The notes below the pieces were generated by a model. That model saw nothing but the letters and a program-made list of their open reading frames with translations. It was not told the DNA's origin and ran no database searches. The position numbers were made by a program, and so were the translations under genes. Of a stretch of DNA of 32,956 nucleotides, positions 16,196 through 22,530 are shown piece by piece (the stretch's first letter is position 1; the number at the start of each line of letters is the position of its first letter). The stretch is from NCBI GenBank assembly GCA_020723925.1, contig DYHX01000012.1:1-32956 (forward strand). Direction: 5' to 3'. The DNA comes from Nitrospira japonica. GTDB taxonomy: Bacteria; Nitrospirota; Thermodesulfovibrionia; Thermodesulfovibrionales; DYHX01.

Positions 16196-16498
16196 CTAAA
16201 AAACAATGACCTTATCAGAGTCGTGGTTCATAACAGCGTTATTGTACTGACTGCCACGTGTGATACCTTCCGGCACGTTTTCTTCTGATAAGCCATGACG
16301 TTTCAGGCTAAAATCGCATAGGGTCATGGTTACGCCATTAATATCTTTGAGGCTTGTAAATTCTGAATCTGTGGAAAGAAGACACCCTTCATCCATCATG
16401 AAGATTATGACCTTATGCCCATTACTCAGGGCAGCCTTTGCCAGCCCCACTATATCTTCCTTATACTCATCTCTTGTCACAAGGATTCCGAGGGTCAT
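16196..16498 (-). CDS. DsrE/TusD-like sulfur-relay protein
   Basis: 100 residues from the ATG at 16498, which follows GTGGAGGT; an upstream in-frame GTG at 16510 is part of that ribosome site. Features are LGILVTRDEYKED, KVIIFMMDEGCLL and MTLCDFSLKRHGLSEENVP, then YNNAVMNHDSDKVIVF. The Cys in TLCDFSLKR occupies the place of the persulfide-carrying Cys of DsrE/TusD; a second Cys lies in EGCLLS. It is the first gene of a compact set of three DsrE/DsrH-like genes followed by YedE, so it is the most likely sulfur-accepting member. Which donor charges it is unknown. Confidence 0.75.
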   Translation of the reverse strand: MTLGILVTRDEYKEDIVGLAKAALSNGHKVIIFMMDEGCLLSTDSEFTSLKDINGVTMTLCDFSLKRHGLSEENVPEGITRGSQYNNAVMNHDSDKVIVF

Positions 16499-16562
16499 CG
16501 TAACCTCCACTATTTTGGGGAAGTTAAGTTAATGCGTTTGTATTAATAACATAAAACCCGTT

Positions 16563-17624
16563 TCAAGGTAAACTATAAAAATATGGGTTTTTGAATTTCT
16601 CTTTAATGATACCAGAAACCTTTTCTATAGTGACCGAATCCATACATCTCGTGTCTTTGCATCTCTTCTTGAAACATGGAGCGCATGAGACCTCTTCTCT
16701 AATTACAACGTGGCCATATCCGTAAGGGCCTGTCCTCGCAGGGCTCGTTGGTCCGAATATGGCAAAGACAGGCACACCGAGGGCTGCCGCAATGTGCATT
16801 GGCCCTGAATCATTGCTCACAACAAACTTTGCACCCCTCATAATCTCTCGCAATTCTTTAAGGTCTGTTCTTCCTGCAATGGAAATCGCATTTCCCCCTG
16901 AGCACTCAACAACTCTATTTGATATATCTACATCTGCCCTGCTGCCAATAACGAGGGACTTAAGCGGCAGCAATGATGCGAGCTTACCAAACCTTTCAGC
17001 AGGCCATATCTTGGTCTTCCATCTTGCACCAGGAACGATGACAGCGTAATCCTCGGAGAGCGACAAGTGACGAGTGACGAGTAACGAGTTAAAAGATAAT
17101 GGGAAAGGGAAACACACATCGGTTATATCACATCCAAGAAAGGCAGCAACCTTAAGATATCTATCTACTGCATGTATTTCCTTCCCACCTTCGACCCTGT
17201 GTGTATAAAACAGTCTGCTTCCCTCCCTTGCCTCCTTGAAGCCTACTCTTAATGGAGCACCTGTTGCTATTGTGAGCAGTCCGCTTCTTAGCAGTCCCTG
17301 AAGGTCTATGACCATGTCATATGCTTCATTTCTTAGCTCCCTAAAGAGGTGTCTGACTTCGGATACAGTATTTTTTACTTTTTTCAGATTCTTCCATTGG
17401 TCTTTATTGATTATCCATAGCTTATTTACCATTGGATGGTCTTCAAGCAAGCCTTCAAGCCCTTTTGATATTACCCAGTGGATTTCAGCATCGTGGAAAA
17501 AATCCCTAATTACATCAAGAAATGGCAGGCTATGAACAACATCACCGAGAGAGCTTGGTTTGATGATGAGGATTTTTTGAGGGGGCTTGGTTAGTTTAAT
17601 AGTTTTCAAGAGAAGTTTTGGCAT
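16563..17624 (-). CDS. Glycosyltransferase family 9 (ADP-heptose:LPS heptosyltransferase-like)
   Basis: Adds heptose from an ADP-activated donor to the LPS inner core at the cytoplasmic face. The 353-residue protein has the GT9 opening PQKILIIKPSSLGDVVHSLPF (from about residue 16), VIDLQGLLRSG, VIVPGARWKTKIWPAERF (sugar-nucleotide site), VVSNDSGPMHIAAALGVPVFA and GPTSPARTGPYG. C-terminal cysteines (CAPCFKKRCKDTRC) are common in this branch. Residues about 176-191 (SLSFNSLLVTRHLSLS) are encoded by a degenerate GTGACGAGT-type array and replace the usual linker between the two Rossmann domains. The ATG at 17624 lacks a clear ribosome site; a TTG at codon 6 is an alternative. Confidence 0.85.
   Translation of the reverse strand: MPKLLLKTIKLTKPPQKILIIKPSSLGDVVHSLPFLDVIRDFFHDAEIHWVISKGLEGLLEDHPMVNKLWIINKDQWKNLKKVKNTVSEVRHLFRELRNEAYDMVIDLQGLLRSGLLTIATGAPLRVGFKEAREGSRLFYTHRVEGGKEIHAVDRYLKVAAFLGCDITDVCFPFPLSFNSLLVTRHLSLSEDYAVIVPGARWKTKIWPAERFGKLASLLPLKSLVIGSRADVDISNRVVECSGGNAISIAGRTDLKELREIMRGAKFVVSNDSGPMHIAAALGVPVFAIFGPTSPARTGPYGYGHVVIREEVSCAPCFKKRCKDTRCMDSVTIEKVSGIIKEKFKNPYFYSLP
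17061..17095. repeat. 9-bp degenerate array inside the heptosyltransferase gene
   Basis: Units AAGTGACGAG, TGACGAGTAACGAGT and similar repeat with a period of nine bases in the coding sequence, in frame. The same unit type is at 18643-18662, 27355-27390, 30397-30420 and 30474-30505. The encoded peptide aligns with an interdomain linker, so folding can tolerate it. Confidence 0.7.
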
Positions 17625-17776
17625 ATATTTTTAGCTTTTTCTCAACCGTTCAAATCCTTCTATTGTTAAACCTGCTGATAATTTGATTTTAAGGTCTTTC
17701 TTTTTATGATTTTCCCTAAATGAATAGGAACATTCACTCGCCCACAAACAACTCTATTGCCACACCCTGTTGAATG

Positions 17777-19381
17777 TTAAAGACTGTCCCTACTATCTCT
17801 GCTAATAAACTCTACGACTTCTTTTAAATCTTTAGCAACAAAATCAGCATATTCTGATTCTTTTGATTGCCCTGTTTGCACAAGGATACCTTTTGCGCCC
17901 ACTGCTCTTGCAAGAAGCATATCAGCGTCTTTATCTCCAACAACATAGGATTTCTTAAGGTCAATCCCATGGTCAACCCTCGCCCTGAGAAGCATTTGCG
18001 GCTCGGGCTTCCTACAGGGACAGTGTTCATCAGGGTGATGTGGACAGTAGTAAAAACCGTCAAAGTTATATCTTTTGATAAAAATCTCGTTTATCTCGTT
18101 TACAAAATCTTCTTCAACAATCCCCCTCGCAATACCTGATTGATTACTGACTCCGATAAGTTTGAAACCTCTTTCTTTAAGAAGCTCCACATTATCGATT
18201 TCTGTAAAAATCTGGAAGTCATCATATTTATTGAGGTAGCCCACATCTCTGCATAAGGTCCCATCCCTATCAAAAAACACTGCCTTATGTTCTGGTATGA
18301 GCTTTTTAACAGCGTCAAAGACCTCGTCTGCTGATATAGCTTCCATACAGGCTAAATCCCCACGGCGACATTCCCTCTCAAAACATGGCGAACATTCAAT
18401 ATCCTTCTTAATCACAATGTTCTTAACTCCGAATGGCTCGACTGAGCTCGCCGAAGTCTCCGAACTCCGAACTTTTGTATTAATGGGGCCGGTGAGATTC
18501 GAGTCTGTTGAGCCAAAGATCGCTACAACAGGTGTCCCTGCTGCATATGATAGATGCATCGGGCCTGAGTCATTTGTAACAAAAACATCACACTCAGAAA
18601 TCAATGATGCAAGTTCTCTGAGATTGGTTTTCCCTGCCGTTAACAGTAACGAGTAACGAGGGATAGAGGATGGGCTCATAGATTTTAAGTTCTTGACTAT
18701 CTCATCTGAAATCTCTGCCTCTGCAGGACTTCCAAAAAGCACTATGCTCCCAGCAAGTTCGGTAATTGTTCTATATGCGACCTCTGCAAACCTTTCAGGT
18801 ATCCATCTCTTGGCAGAGCCATAGGTTGCACCAGGATTTATGCCAATAATCGGTCTTTTAAGGTCATTCAATTGTTTCTTTGCCCAGAGCCTTTCCTCAA
18901 GAGCTAAGTAAATCCATGGTTTTCTATAGGGGGTTTCAATGCCTATGGAGTTAAGGAGATTAAGATAGTAATCGATGTGATGCAGGGAGAGGATTTTTTT
19001 ATCAATAGGTATCGCATTTGTTAGAAGGAAACCACGACCATCTCTACTGTAGCCTATTCTTTCAGGGATGCCTGAGAGGATGGGTATCAAGGCAGCATCA
19101 AAGGCATTCTGAAGGAGTATTGCTTGTGAGATTTTTTTTTGTCTCACGATTCGGGATAGTTTTATCTTCCCGCTAATCCCTTTAAATTCATCGCTATATA
19201 AGATAATCTCATCAATATTCGGGTCTTTTTCAAAAAGGGGTGCAACCCCTGGCTTTACAAAAAGACTTATCTTTGAATCAGGATATGCTTTTCTCAATGC
19301 CATTATGGCAGGCATAGTCATAACAGCATCGCCAATCCAGTTGACTCCTCGGATTAGGATGTGCTTAGTCTTATCAGTCAT
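17777..19381 (-). CDS. Fusion of heptosyltransferase II and heptose-bisphosphate phosphatase (WaaF-GmhB)
   Basis: 534 residues in two domains. Residues 1-360 are a GT9 heptosyltransferase (ILIRGVNWIGDAVMTMPAIM, INPGATYGSAKRWIPERFAE, VFVTNDSGPMHLSYAAGTPV), the step adding the second inner-core heptose. Residues about 366-525 are a GmhB-type HAD phosphatase: FFDRDGTLCRDVGYL (DxD nucleophile), GVSNQSGIARG, the Zn-binding YYCPHHPDEHCPCRKPEP and VGDKDADMLLA. GmhB removes the 7-phosphate from heptose-1,7-bisphosphate on the route to ADP-heptose, so one protein holds an early and a late step of the same pathway. Residues about 236-248 and 301-319 are encoded by repeat sequence and fall in loops. The phosphatase part alone may also be made internally. 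Confidence 0.88.
   Translation of the reverse strand: MTDKTKHILIRGVNWIGDAVMTMPAIMALRKAYPDSKISLFVKPGVAPLFEKDPNIDEIILYSDEFKGISGKIKLSRIVRQKKISQAILLQNAFDAALIPILSGIPERIGYSRDGRGFLLTNAIPIDKKILSLHHIDYYLNLLNSIGIETPYRKPWIYLALEERLWAKKQLNDLKRPIIGINPGATYGSAKRWIPERFAEVAYRTITELAGSIVLFGSPAEAEISDEIVKNLKSMSPSSIPRYSLLLTAGKTNLRELASLISECDVFVTNDSGPMHLSYAAGTPVVAIFGSTDSNLTGPINTKVRSSETSASSVEPFGVKNIVIKKDIECSPCFERECRRGDLACMEAISADEVFDAVKKLIPEHKAVFFDRDGTLCRDVGYLNKYDDFQIFTEIDNVELLKERGFKLIGVSNQSGIARGIVEEDFVNEINEIFIKRYNFDGFYYCPHHPDEHCPCRKPEPQMLLRARVDHGIDLKKSYVVGDKDADMLLARAVGAKGILVQTGQSKESEYADFVAKDLKEVVEFISRDSRDSL
18425..18475. repeat. Repeat element in frame inside the WaaF-GmhB gene
   Basis: TCGACTGAGCTC followed by GCCGAAGTCT (18438-18459) and the tandem CCGAACTCCGAAC. 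The first part differs by two bases from 30453-30474 in the rpsI-argC gap. It encodes about residues 301-319 (RSSETSASSVEPFG) of the fusion protein without a stop or frameshift. Confidence 0.75.
18641..18664. repeat. Short 9-bp array inside the WaaF-GmhB gene
   Basis: TAACAGTAACGAGTAACGAG shares the GTAACGAGT unit with the arrays at 17061, 27355 and 30474. It encodes the loop around PRYSLLLTAG, in frame. Confidence 0.65.
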
Positions 19382-19445
19382 ATTTTAGTTTAACATTTCA
19401 TTCCCATTTCCTTCAGCAGCAAGAAAAATTAATTTTTAAAAATAC

Positions 19446-19475
19446 TTGACAATAACAATTCTAATCTGATAGTCT
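19446..19475 (+). promoter_or_regulatory. Sigma70-type promoter of the PerR-led island
   Basis: TTGACA (19446-19451) with TAGTCT (19470-19475) at an 18-base spacing, about 35 bases before the regulator's start codon. The -35 is a perfect consensus and the -10 is weak, as expected for a regulated promoter. Confidence 0.55.
19450..19464. promoter_or_regulatory. Candidate PerR/Fur box overlapping the promoter
   Basis: Read on the minus strand, TTAGAATTGTTATTG agrees with the PerR consensus TTATAATNATTATAA at most positions. It overlaps the end of the -35 box, where a bound repressor would block polymerase. Confidence 0.45.
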
Positions 19476-19483
19476 TTATTTAA

Positions 19484-19498
19484 AAAGAATTATTCTAA
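19484..19498. promoter_or_regulatory. Second candidate PerR/Fur box
   Basis: AAAGAATTATTCTAA contains the perfect palindrome AGAAT-T-ATTCT and matches the PerR consensus in its core. It lies between the -10 and the start codon of the regulator, so the gene is probably autoregulated. Confidence 0.5.
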
Positions 19499-19509
19499 AG
19501 AAGTAGGAA

Positions 19510-19920
19510 ATGGAAAAATACAAAGATATAGGACTCAAGCTTACTCCTCAGCGGCTGGCAATACTCGATTATCTTGACGGTAATAAAGAGCATCCATCGG
19601 CAGAGGACATTTACAAGGGCGTTTCAAAGAGGTTTCCAACCATGTCCTTTGCAACGGTTTACAATACCCTCGAAGCGTTAAGGCAGCGAGGAGGTATTTT
19701 AGAACTAACAATAGATCCTGACAAAAAGAGGTTCGACCCAAACACAAAACCACATCATCATTTGATATGCGTCAAATGCAAGAAGATAGTTGATATTTAT
19801 AATAATTACAAATTAGCGGTTCCAGAGGATAAGACAGAAGGATTTGAACTTGTTGGAAATCATATAGAGTTCTATGGCATATGCCCTAAATGCAAAAACA
19901 GTAAGGAGTTGAGGAGTTAA
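19510..19920 (+). CDS. perR: Fur-family peroxide/metal regulator (PerR-like)
   Basis: 136-residue repressor. The winged-helix domain (KLTPQRLAILDYL, MSFATVYNTLEALRQRG) is followed by the dimerisation/metal domain with PHHHLICVKCKKIVDI and FYGICPKCKN, whose two CxxC pairs form the structural Zn site. The His cluster and Asp (IDPDKKRFDP) supply the regulatory metal site, where PerR proteins are oxidised by peroxide. It heads a set of oxygen-defence genes and has two candidate boxes at its own promoter, which favours PerR over Fur or Zur. The final codons (KELRS) run into a degenerate GGAGTT repeat, so the C-terminus may have been altered by it. Confidence 0.85.
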   Translation: MEKYKDIGLKLTPQRLAILDYLDGNKEHPSAEDIYKGVSKRFPTMSFATVYNTLEALRQRGGILELTIDPDKKRFDPNTKPHHHLICVKCKKIVDIYNNYKLAVPEDKTEGFELVGNHIEFYGICPKCKNSKELRS

Positions 19921-19972
19921 GGAGTGGAGGGGCAAAACTCCAAACTCGCAACTCTACAACTCTTAAACTTAA
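19905..19972. repeat. Degenerate 7-8 bp quasi-palindromic array
   Basis: GGAGTTGAGGAGTTAAGGAG on the left and AACTCCAAACTCGCAACTC on the right are approximate reverse complements built from short repeated units. It overlaps the last codons of the PerR-like gene and fills the gap before the RCKP gene. Confidence 0.55.
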
Positions 19973-19990
19973 ATTAAGGAGGTGATAGAA

Positions 19991-20095
19991 ATGGCAGTCT
20001 TTAAATGCAGTAGATGCGGTACAACAAGGGAGGGAAGGTGCAAGCCGCAGAAATGTCCCAAATGCGGTGAAAAGGGAACAATGCAAAAACAGTGA
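19991..20095 (+). CDS. RCKP-type rubredoxin-like protein
   Basis: A 34-residue protein, MAVFKCSRCGTTREGRCKPQ then KCPKCGEKGTMQKQ. CSRC and CPKC form the rubredoxin-type metal knuckles and RCKP is the signature after which this small family is named. It should bind one Fe or Zn. A strong AAGGAGGTG lies eight bases before the ATG. It sits between the PerR-like regulator and the selenoperoxiredoxin, so an electron-donor role for the peroxide or superoxide reductases downstream is plausible but not shown. Confidence 0.88.
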   Translation: MAVFKCSRCGTTREGRCKPQKCPKCGEKGTMQKQ

Positions 20096-20145
20096 ATAGT
20101 CGTCAGTAATTTCTTTCACTGTTCACTAACTACTTTTAAAAGGAG
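20091..20145. repeat. Degenerate quasi-palindromic repeat between RCKP and peroxiredoxin genes
   Basis: AGTGAATAGTCGTCAGTAA and its approximate reverse complement TTCACTGTTCACTAACTACT face each other across a short spacer. It resembles in design the arrays at 19905 and 30396 and encodes nothing evident. Confidence 0.4.
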
Positions 20146-20187
20146 TCTTTGACTCTTGATTAAAATGAAAAAAAAGAGGTATCAATT

Positions 20188-20805
20188 ATGGGCGAAAATT
20201 GCTGTGGTTTAACAGTGGGACAGATGGTCCCAGATTTTAAGCTCGAGACCTTTGATCCATCAAAGGGTGATTTTGGTGAGGTCAGCCTTGAAACTCTAAA
20301 GGCAAATAAGAAATGGACAATACTTTTCTTTTACCCTGCTGATTTTACATTTGTCTGAGCTACTGAGTTTGCTGCTCTGGCAGAGCAGTACGACAGGTTT
20401 AAAAAGATGGGTGCAGAGGTTATAACCGTCAGCACAGACACAAAGTTTGTCCATCTTGCATGGCAGAGGGAAGAGAAGATGCTTGAGAATGTTAAATATC
20501 CAATGGGTTCAGACCCCACAGGAAAGGTCTCAAGGATGTTCGGTGTGTATGATGAGGAAACAGGGCTCGCATTGAGAGGGACTTTTATCATCAGCCCTGA
20601 GGGTAAGCTCCTTAATTCCGAGGTCAACTACTATAACATGGGCAGAAATGTCGATGAACTGATGAGGAAGTTTAAGGCAAACCTCCACCTTGCAAAGCAT
20701 ACGGATGAAGGCTGTCCGTCGAAATGGAAGGAAGAAGGAGATAAGACCCTTAAGCCCTCAGCAAAAATGGTCGGTAAGGTTTATGAGGCATACGAGGGCA
20801 AATAA
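20188..20805 (+). CDS. prxU: Selenocysteine-containing peroxiredoxin (AhpC/2-Cys type)
   Basis: Reading through the in-frame TGA at 20356-20358 as selenocysteine gives one 205-residue AhpC-like peroxiredoxin: [28 protein letters not shown]-Sec57[12 protein letters not shown], [22 protein letters not shown] and the resolving Cys176 in EGCPSKW. Sec57 is exactly the peroxidatic position (normally FTFVCPTE). The usual Pro after it is Ala. A perfect hairpin 13 bases past the TGA (20372-20388) fits a bacterial SECIS. It reduces peroxides, with a thiol or rubredoxin-type donor. ATG at 20188 follows AGAGGT. A conventional caller would report only the part from 20407. It belongs to the PerR-led island. 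Confidence 0.9.
20356..20390 (+). promoter_or_regulatory. UGA Sec codon with SECIS-like hairpin
   Basis: The TGA is at 20356-20358. CTGCTC (20372-20377) pairs perfectly with GAGCAG (20383-20388) around the loop TGGCA, and two further pairs extend it on the outside. Distance from the codon to the loop is about 20 bases, and the loop holds G and U, as SelB-recognised bacterial SECIS elements do. Confidence 0.75.
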
Positions 20806-20815
20806 ACTTATATAT

Positions 20816-20835
20816 GGCAGGGCTTTAGCCCTGCC
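20816..20835. repeat. Perfect hairpin between peroxiredoxin and superoxide reductase genes
   Basis: GGCAGGGC-TTTA-GCCCTGCC. There is no T tract after it, so it is more likely a REP-type unit or an mRNA-stabilising/attenuating hairpin than a terminator. Confidence 0.55.
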
Positions 20836-20860
20836 AATAATCAAAGGAGGTGAGGTAGAG

Positions 20861-21235
20861 ATGACAAAGAGATTACAGATCTACAAATGCGAAATATGCG
20901 GCAACATTGTGGAGATGATACACGAAGGCATAGGGCAATTGGTGTGCTGCGGCCAGCCAATGAAGTTCTATGAAGAGAATACTGTGGACGCATCTCAGGA
21001 AAAACATGTTCCTGTGGTGGAAAAAATAGAAGGCGGCTTTAAGATAAAGGTTGGGAGCGTTCCCCATCCCATGGAAGAAAAACACTACATTGAGTGGATA
21101 GAGGTTATAGCAGATGGGAAGGCATATCGCCAATTCTTAAAGCCGGGTGATGTGCCAGAGGCTGTTTTCATGATTGATGCATCGACAATTACTGCAAGGG
21201 AGTATTGTAATTTACACGGAGTTTGGAAGGGCTAA
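20861..21235 (+). CDS. dfx: Desulfoferrodoxin (superoxide reductase)
   Basis: Reduces superoxide to hydrogen peroxide without making oxygen. The 124-residue protein has the N-terminal desulforedoxin centre ([12 protein letters not shown] and VCCGQPM, four Cys for Fe), then the SOR centre with His ligands in [20 protein letters not shown] and the Cys-His pair in [10 protein letters not shown]. The ATG at 20861 follows AAAGGAGGTG. It is flanked by the selenoperoxiredoxin, which could remove the peroxide formed, and by a hemerythrin. A single-gene two-iron arrangement (2Fe-SOR) is normal for anaerobes. Confidence 0.95.
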   Translation: MTKRLQIYKCEICGNIVEMIHEGIGQLVCCGQPMKFYEENTVDASQEKHVPVVEKIEGGFKIKVGSVPHPMEEKHYIEWIEVIADGKAYRQFLKPGDVPEAVFMIDASTITAREYCNLHGVWKG

Positions 21236-21260
21236 CTAACAAAACCATGGGAGGTGTGAT

Positions 21261-21668
21261 ATGGCATTATTTGTATGGAGTGACGGATACAGTGTCAACA
21301 TTATGGAGATTGACAATCAGCATAAAAGGCTTATTGAGCTTATCAATGAGCTACACAGTGCAATGGCTGCTGGCAAAGGAAAAGAAGTATTAGGCAAAAC
21401 GTTACAGGGCTTAATTGATTATACAAAAACCCATTTTGCATATGAAGAAAATCTGATGAAAACGCACGGTTATTCCGAATGTTCGCAGCACAAAACAGCA
21501 CACGAAAAGCTCGTCAGTCAGGTACTGGATTTTCAGAAAAAATTTCAGGCCGGTGAGATGTGGGTCACCATTGATATTATGAACTTTTTAAAGGACTGGC
21601 TTTCAAAGCACATCATGGGAACCGATAAGAAATACAGCCCGTTTTTTAATAGCAAGGGAATTGCTTAA
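21261..21668 (+). CDS. Bacteriohemerythrin
   Basis: 135-residue four-helix di-iron oxygen-binding protein. The ligand pattern is intact: IDNQHKRLIELINELH, HFAYEENLM, HKTAH and HIMGTDKKY. It follows GGGAGGTG 6 bases before the ATG. Bacteriohemerythrins bind or deliver oxygen to reductases; here the flavodiiron protein downstream is a possible consumer. The gene lies in the run of same-strand oxygen-defence genes, but a hairpin at 21684-21713 just after it may reduce read-through. Confidence 0.93.
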   Translation: MALFVWSDGYSVNIMEIDNQHKRLIELINELHSAMAAGKGKEVLGKTLQGLIDYTKTHFAYEENLMKTHGYSECSQHKTAHEKLVSQVLDFQKKFQAGEMWVTIDIMNFLKDWLSKHIMGTDKKYSPFFNSKGIA

Positions 21669-21683
21669 AAGCATGTATCGCAA

Positions 21684-21713
21684 GGGTCAGGCTCAGCGGT
21701 GTAAGCCTGGCCC
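21684..21713 (+). terminator. Stem-loop after the bacteriohemerythrin gene
   Basis: GGGTCAGGCT and AGCCTGGCCC form a 10-bp stem (one G-U pair) with a 10-base loop. The tail (TATCAATTCTCTTAATT) is only mildly T-rich, so termination may be partial. Confidence 0.45.
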
Positions 21714-21771
21714 TATCAATTCTCTTAATTGAAGGAGCAAGGATGACAGAAGCAACAACAAGAGAGTATGT

Positions 21772-21897
21772 ATGCCAGCAATGGTGATAAAGGGGCTTTA
21801 CTGCCCTGACTGCTCCTCAAATACAAATGCAAATCCTGACAAAGTGGTTGTTGACAATGGGTGGATTATTGAATACGATATGGATATTGCAAAATGA
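21772..21897 (+). CDS. Small Cys-containing ORF (possible metal-knuckle peptide)
   Basis: A 41-codon ORF, MPAMVIKGLYCPDCSS then NTNANPDKVVVDNGWIIEYD, with one CxxC. Its TGA overlaps the ATG of the next ORF (ATGA at 21894-21897), which suggests coupling. A better ribosome site (AAGGAG) precedes another ATG at 21743, whose frame (MTEATTREYVCQQW) ends in TGA at 21785. Joining the two frames by a one-base shift would give a single protein with two Cys-containing stretches, so a frameshift or sequence error is possible. Family unknown. Confidence 0.4.
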   Translation: MPAMVIKGLYCPDCSSNTNANPDKVVVDNGWIIEYDMDIAK

Positions 21898-22085
21898 AGG
21901 ATGGAGAAAGGCAAAAAACAGAGACAAATAATAAGAGCCGTTGCTCGATTGTAAATATCCCATTTCCCACAGAGATAACATGCCCCATTTGTGGATATGA
22001 GGTTGAACTCTGGACAGATGAAGATGAAACAAGATGCCGCATTTGTGGTTATAAAATCTTTCATAACGAAGGGACAATTCATTAA
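21894..22085 (+). CDS. Small zinc-ribbon protein
   Basis: 63 residues with two CxxC pairs, EITCPICGYEVELW and TRCRICGYKIFHNEG, the spacing of a zinc ribbon or rubredoxin-like knuckle, ending in His. The charged N-terminus (KDGERQKTETNNKSR) is probably unstructured. It overlaps the preceding small ORF by four bases and ends 12 bases before the ferritin-like gene, which has its own AGGAGG. The context of oxygen-defence and iron proteins suggests metal binding or electron transfer. I do not recognise a named family. Confidence 0.65.
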   Translation: MKDGERQKTETNNKSRCSIVNIPFPTEITCPICGYEVELWTDEDETRCRICGYKIFHNEGTIH

Positions 22086-22097
22086 CAGGAGGCTTTT

Positions 22098-22514
22098 ATG
22101 GTAAGCAAGGAATTACTCAAAAAGCTGAATGAGGCGATAGCAAGGGAGATTCAGGTGAGCATTCAGTATATGTGGCAGCATGTGATGATTAAGGGAATCA
22201 ATGCACAGGCCATTGGACCTATTTTCAGACAGATAGCAATTATTGAAATGGGGCATGCTGAACTCATTGCAGAGAGGCTTGATTATCTCGGTGGTGAACC
22301 GACCACGCAACCCACACCCATCGAAATAGGCAAAAATGCAAAGGAGATGTTGAAAATAAATAAAAAGGCAGAAGAGGATGCAATTGCAATGTATAAGGAT
22401 ATTATAAAGCTTGCAGAAAAAGAAGCTGATTATACAACTAAAAAACTATTTGAACAAATTCTTGCCGACGAAGAGAATCACCATAATACATTCAGCACGC
22501 TTTTAGAGGATTAG
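22098..22514 (+). CDS. Ferritin-like/bacterioferritin-type di-iron protein
   Basis: 138-residue four-helix protein with carboxylate/His ligands spaced as in ferritin-like enzymes: NEAIAREIQVSIQYMWQH on helix 1, IIEMGHAELIAERLDYLGGEP on helix 2, AMYKDIIKLAEKEADY on helix 3 and ILADEENHHNTF on helix 4. It resembles the Bfr/DUF-type proteins encoded beside desulfoferrodoxin and flavodiiron genes in anaerobes. It is slightly short for a bacterioferritin (about 155), and haem binding is uncertain. Role: iron storage, or removal of Fe(II) and peroxide together. AGGAGG lies ahead of the ATG. Confidence 0.82.
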   Translation: MVSKELLKKLNEAIAREIQVSIQYMWQHVMIKGINAQAIGPIFRQIAIIEMGHAELIAERLDYLGGEPTTQPTPIEIGKNAKEMLKINKKAEEDAIAMYKDIIKLAEKEADYTTKKLFEQILADEENHHNTFSTLLED

Positions 22515-22530
22515 TCACTGTGGAGGCGCT

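Noticed and set aside
17625-17776. Short open stretch on the minus strand reading VFNIQQGVAIELFV then broken frames, reminiscent of a restriction-enzyme fragment
   Set aside because: Only about ten residues look familiar, it overlaps the end of the WaaF-GmhB frame, and the rest is out of frame; too little to call a pseudogene.
21785-21790. TGA after YVCQQW as a possible Sec codon
   Set aside because: It is immediately followed by TAA, so recoding would add a single residue; no hairpin follows.
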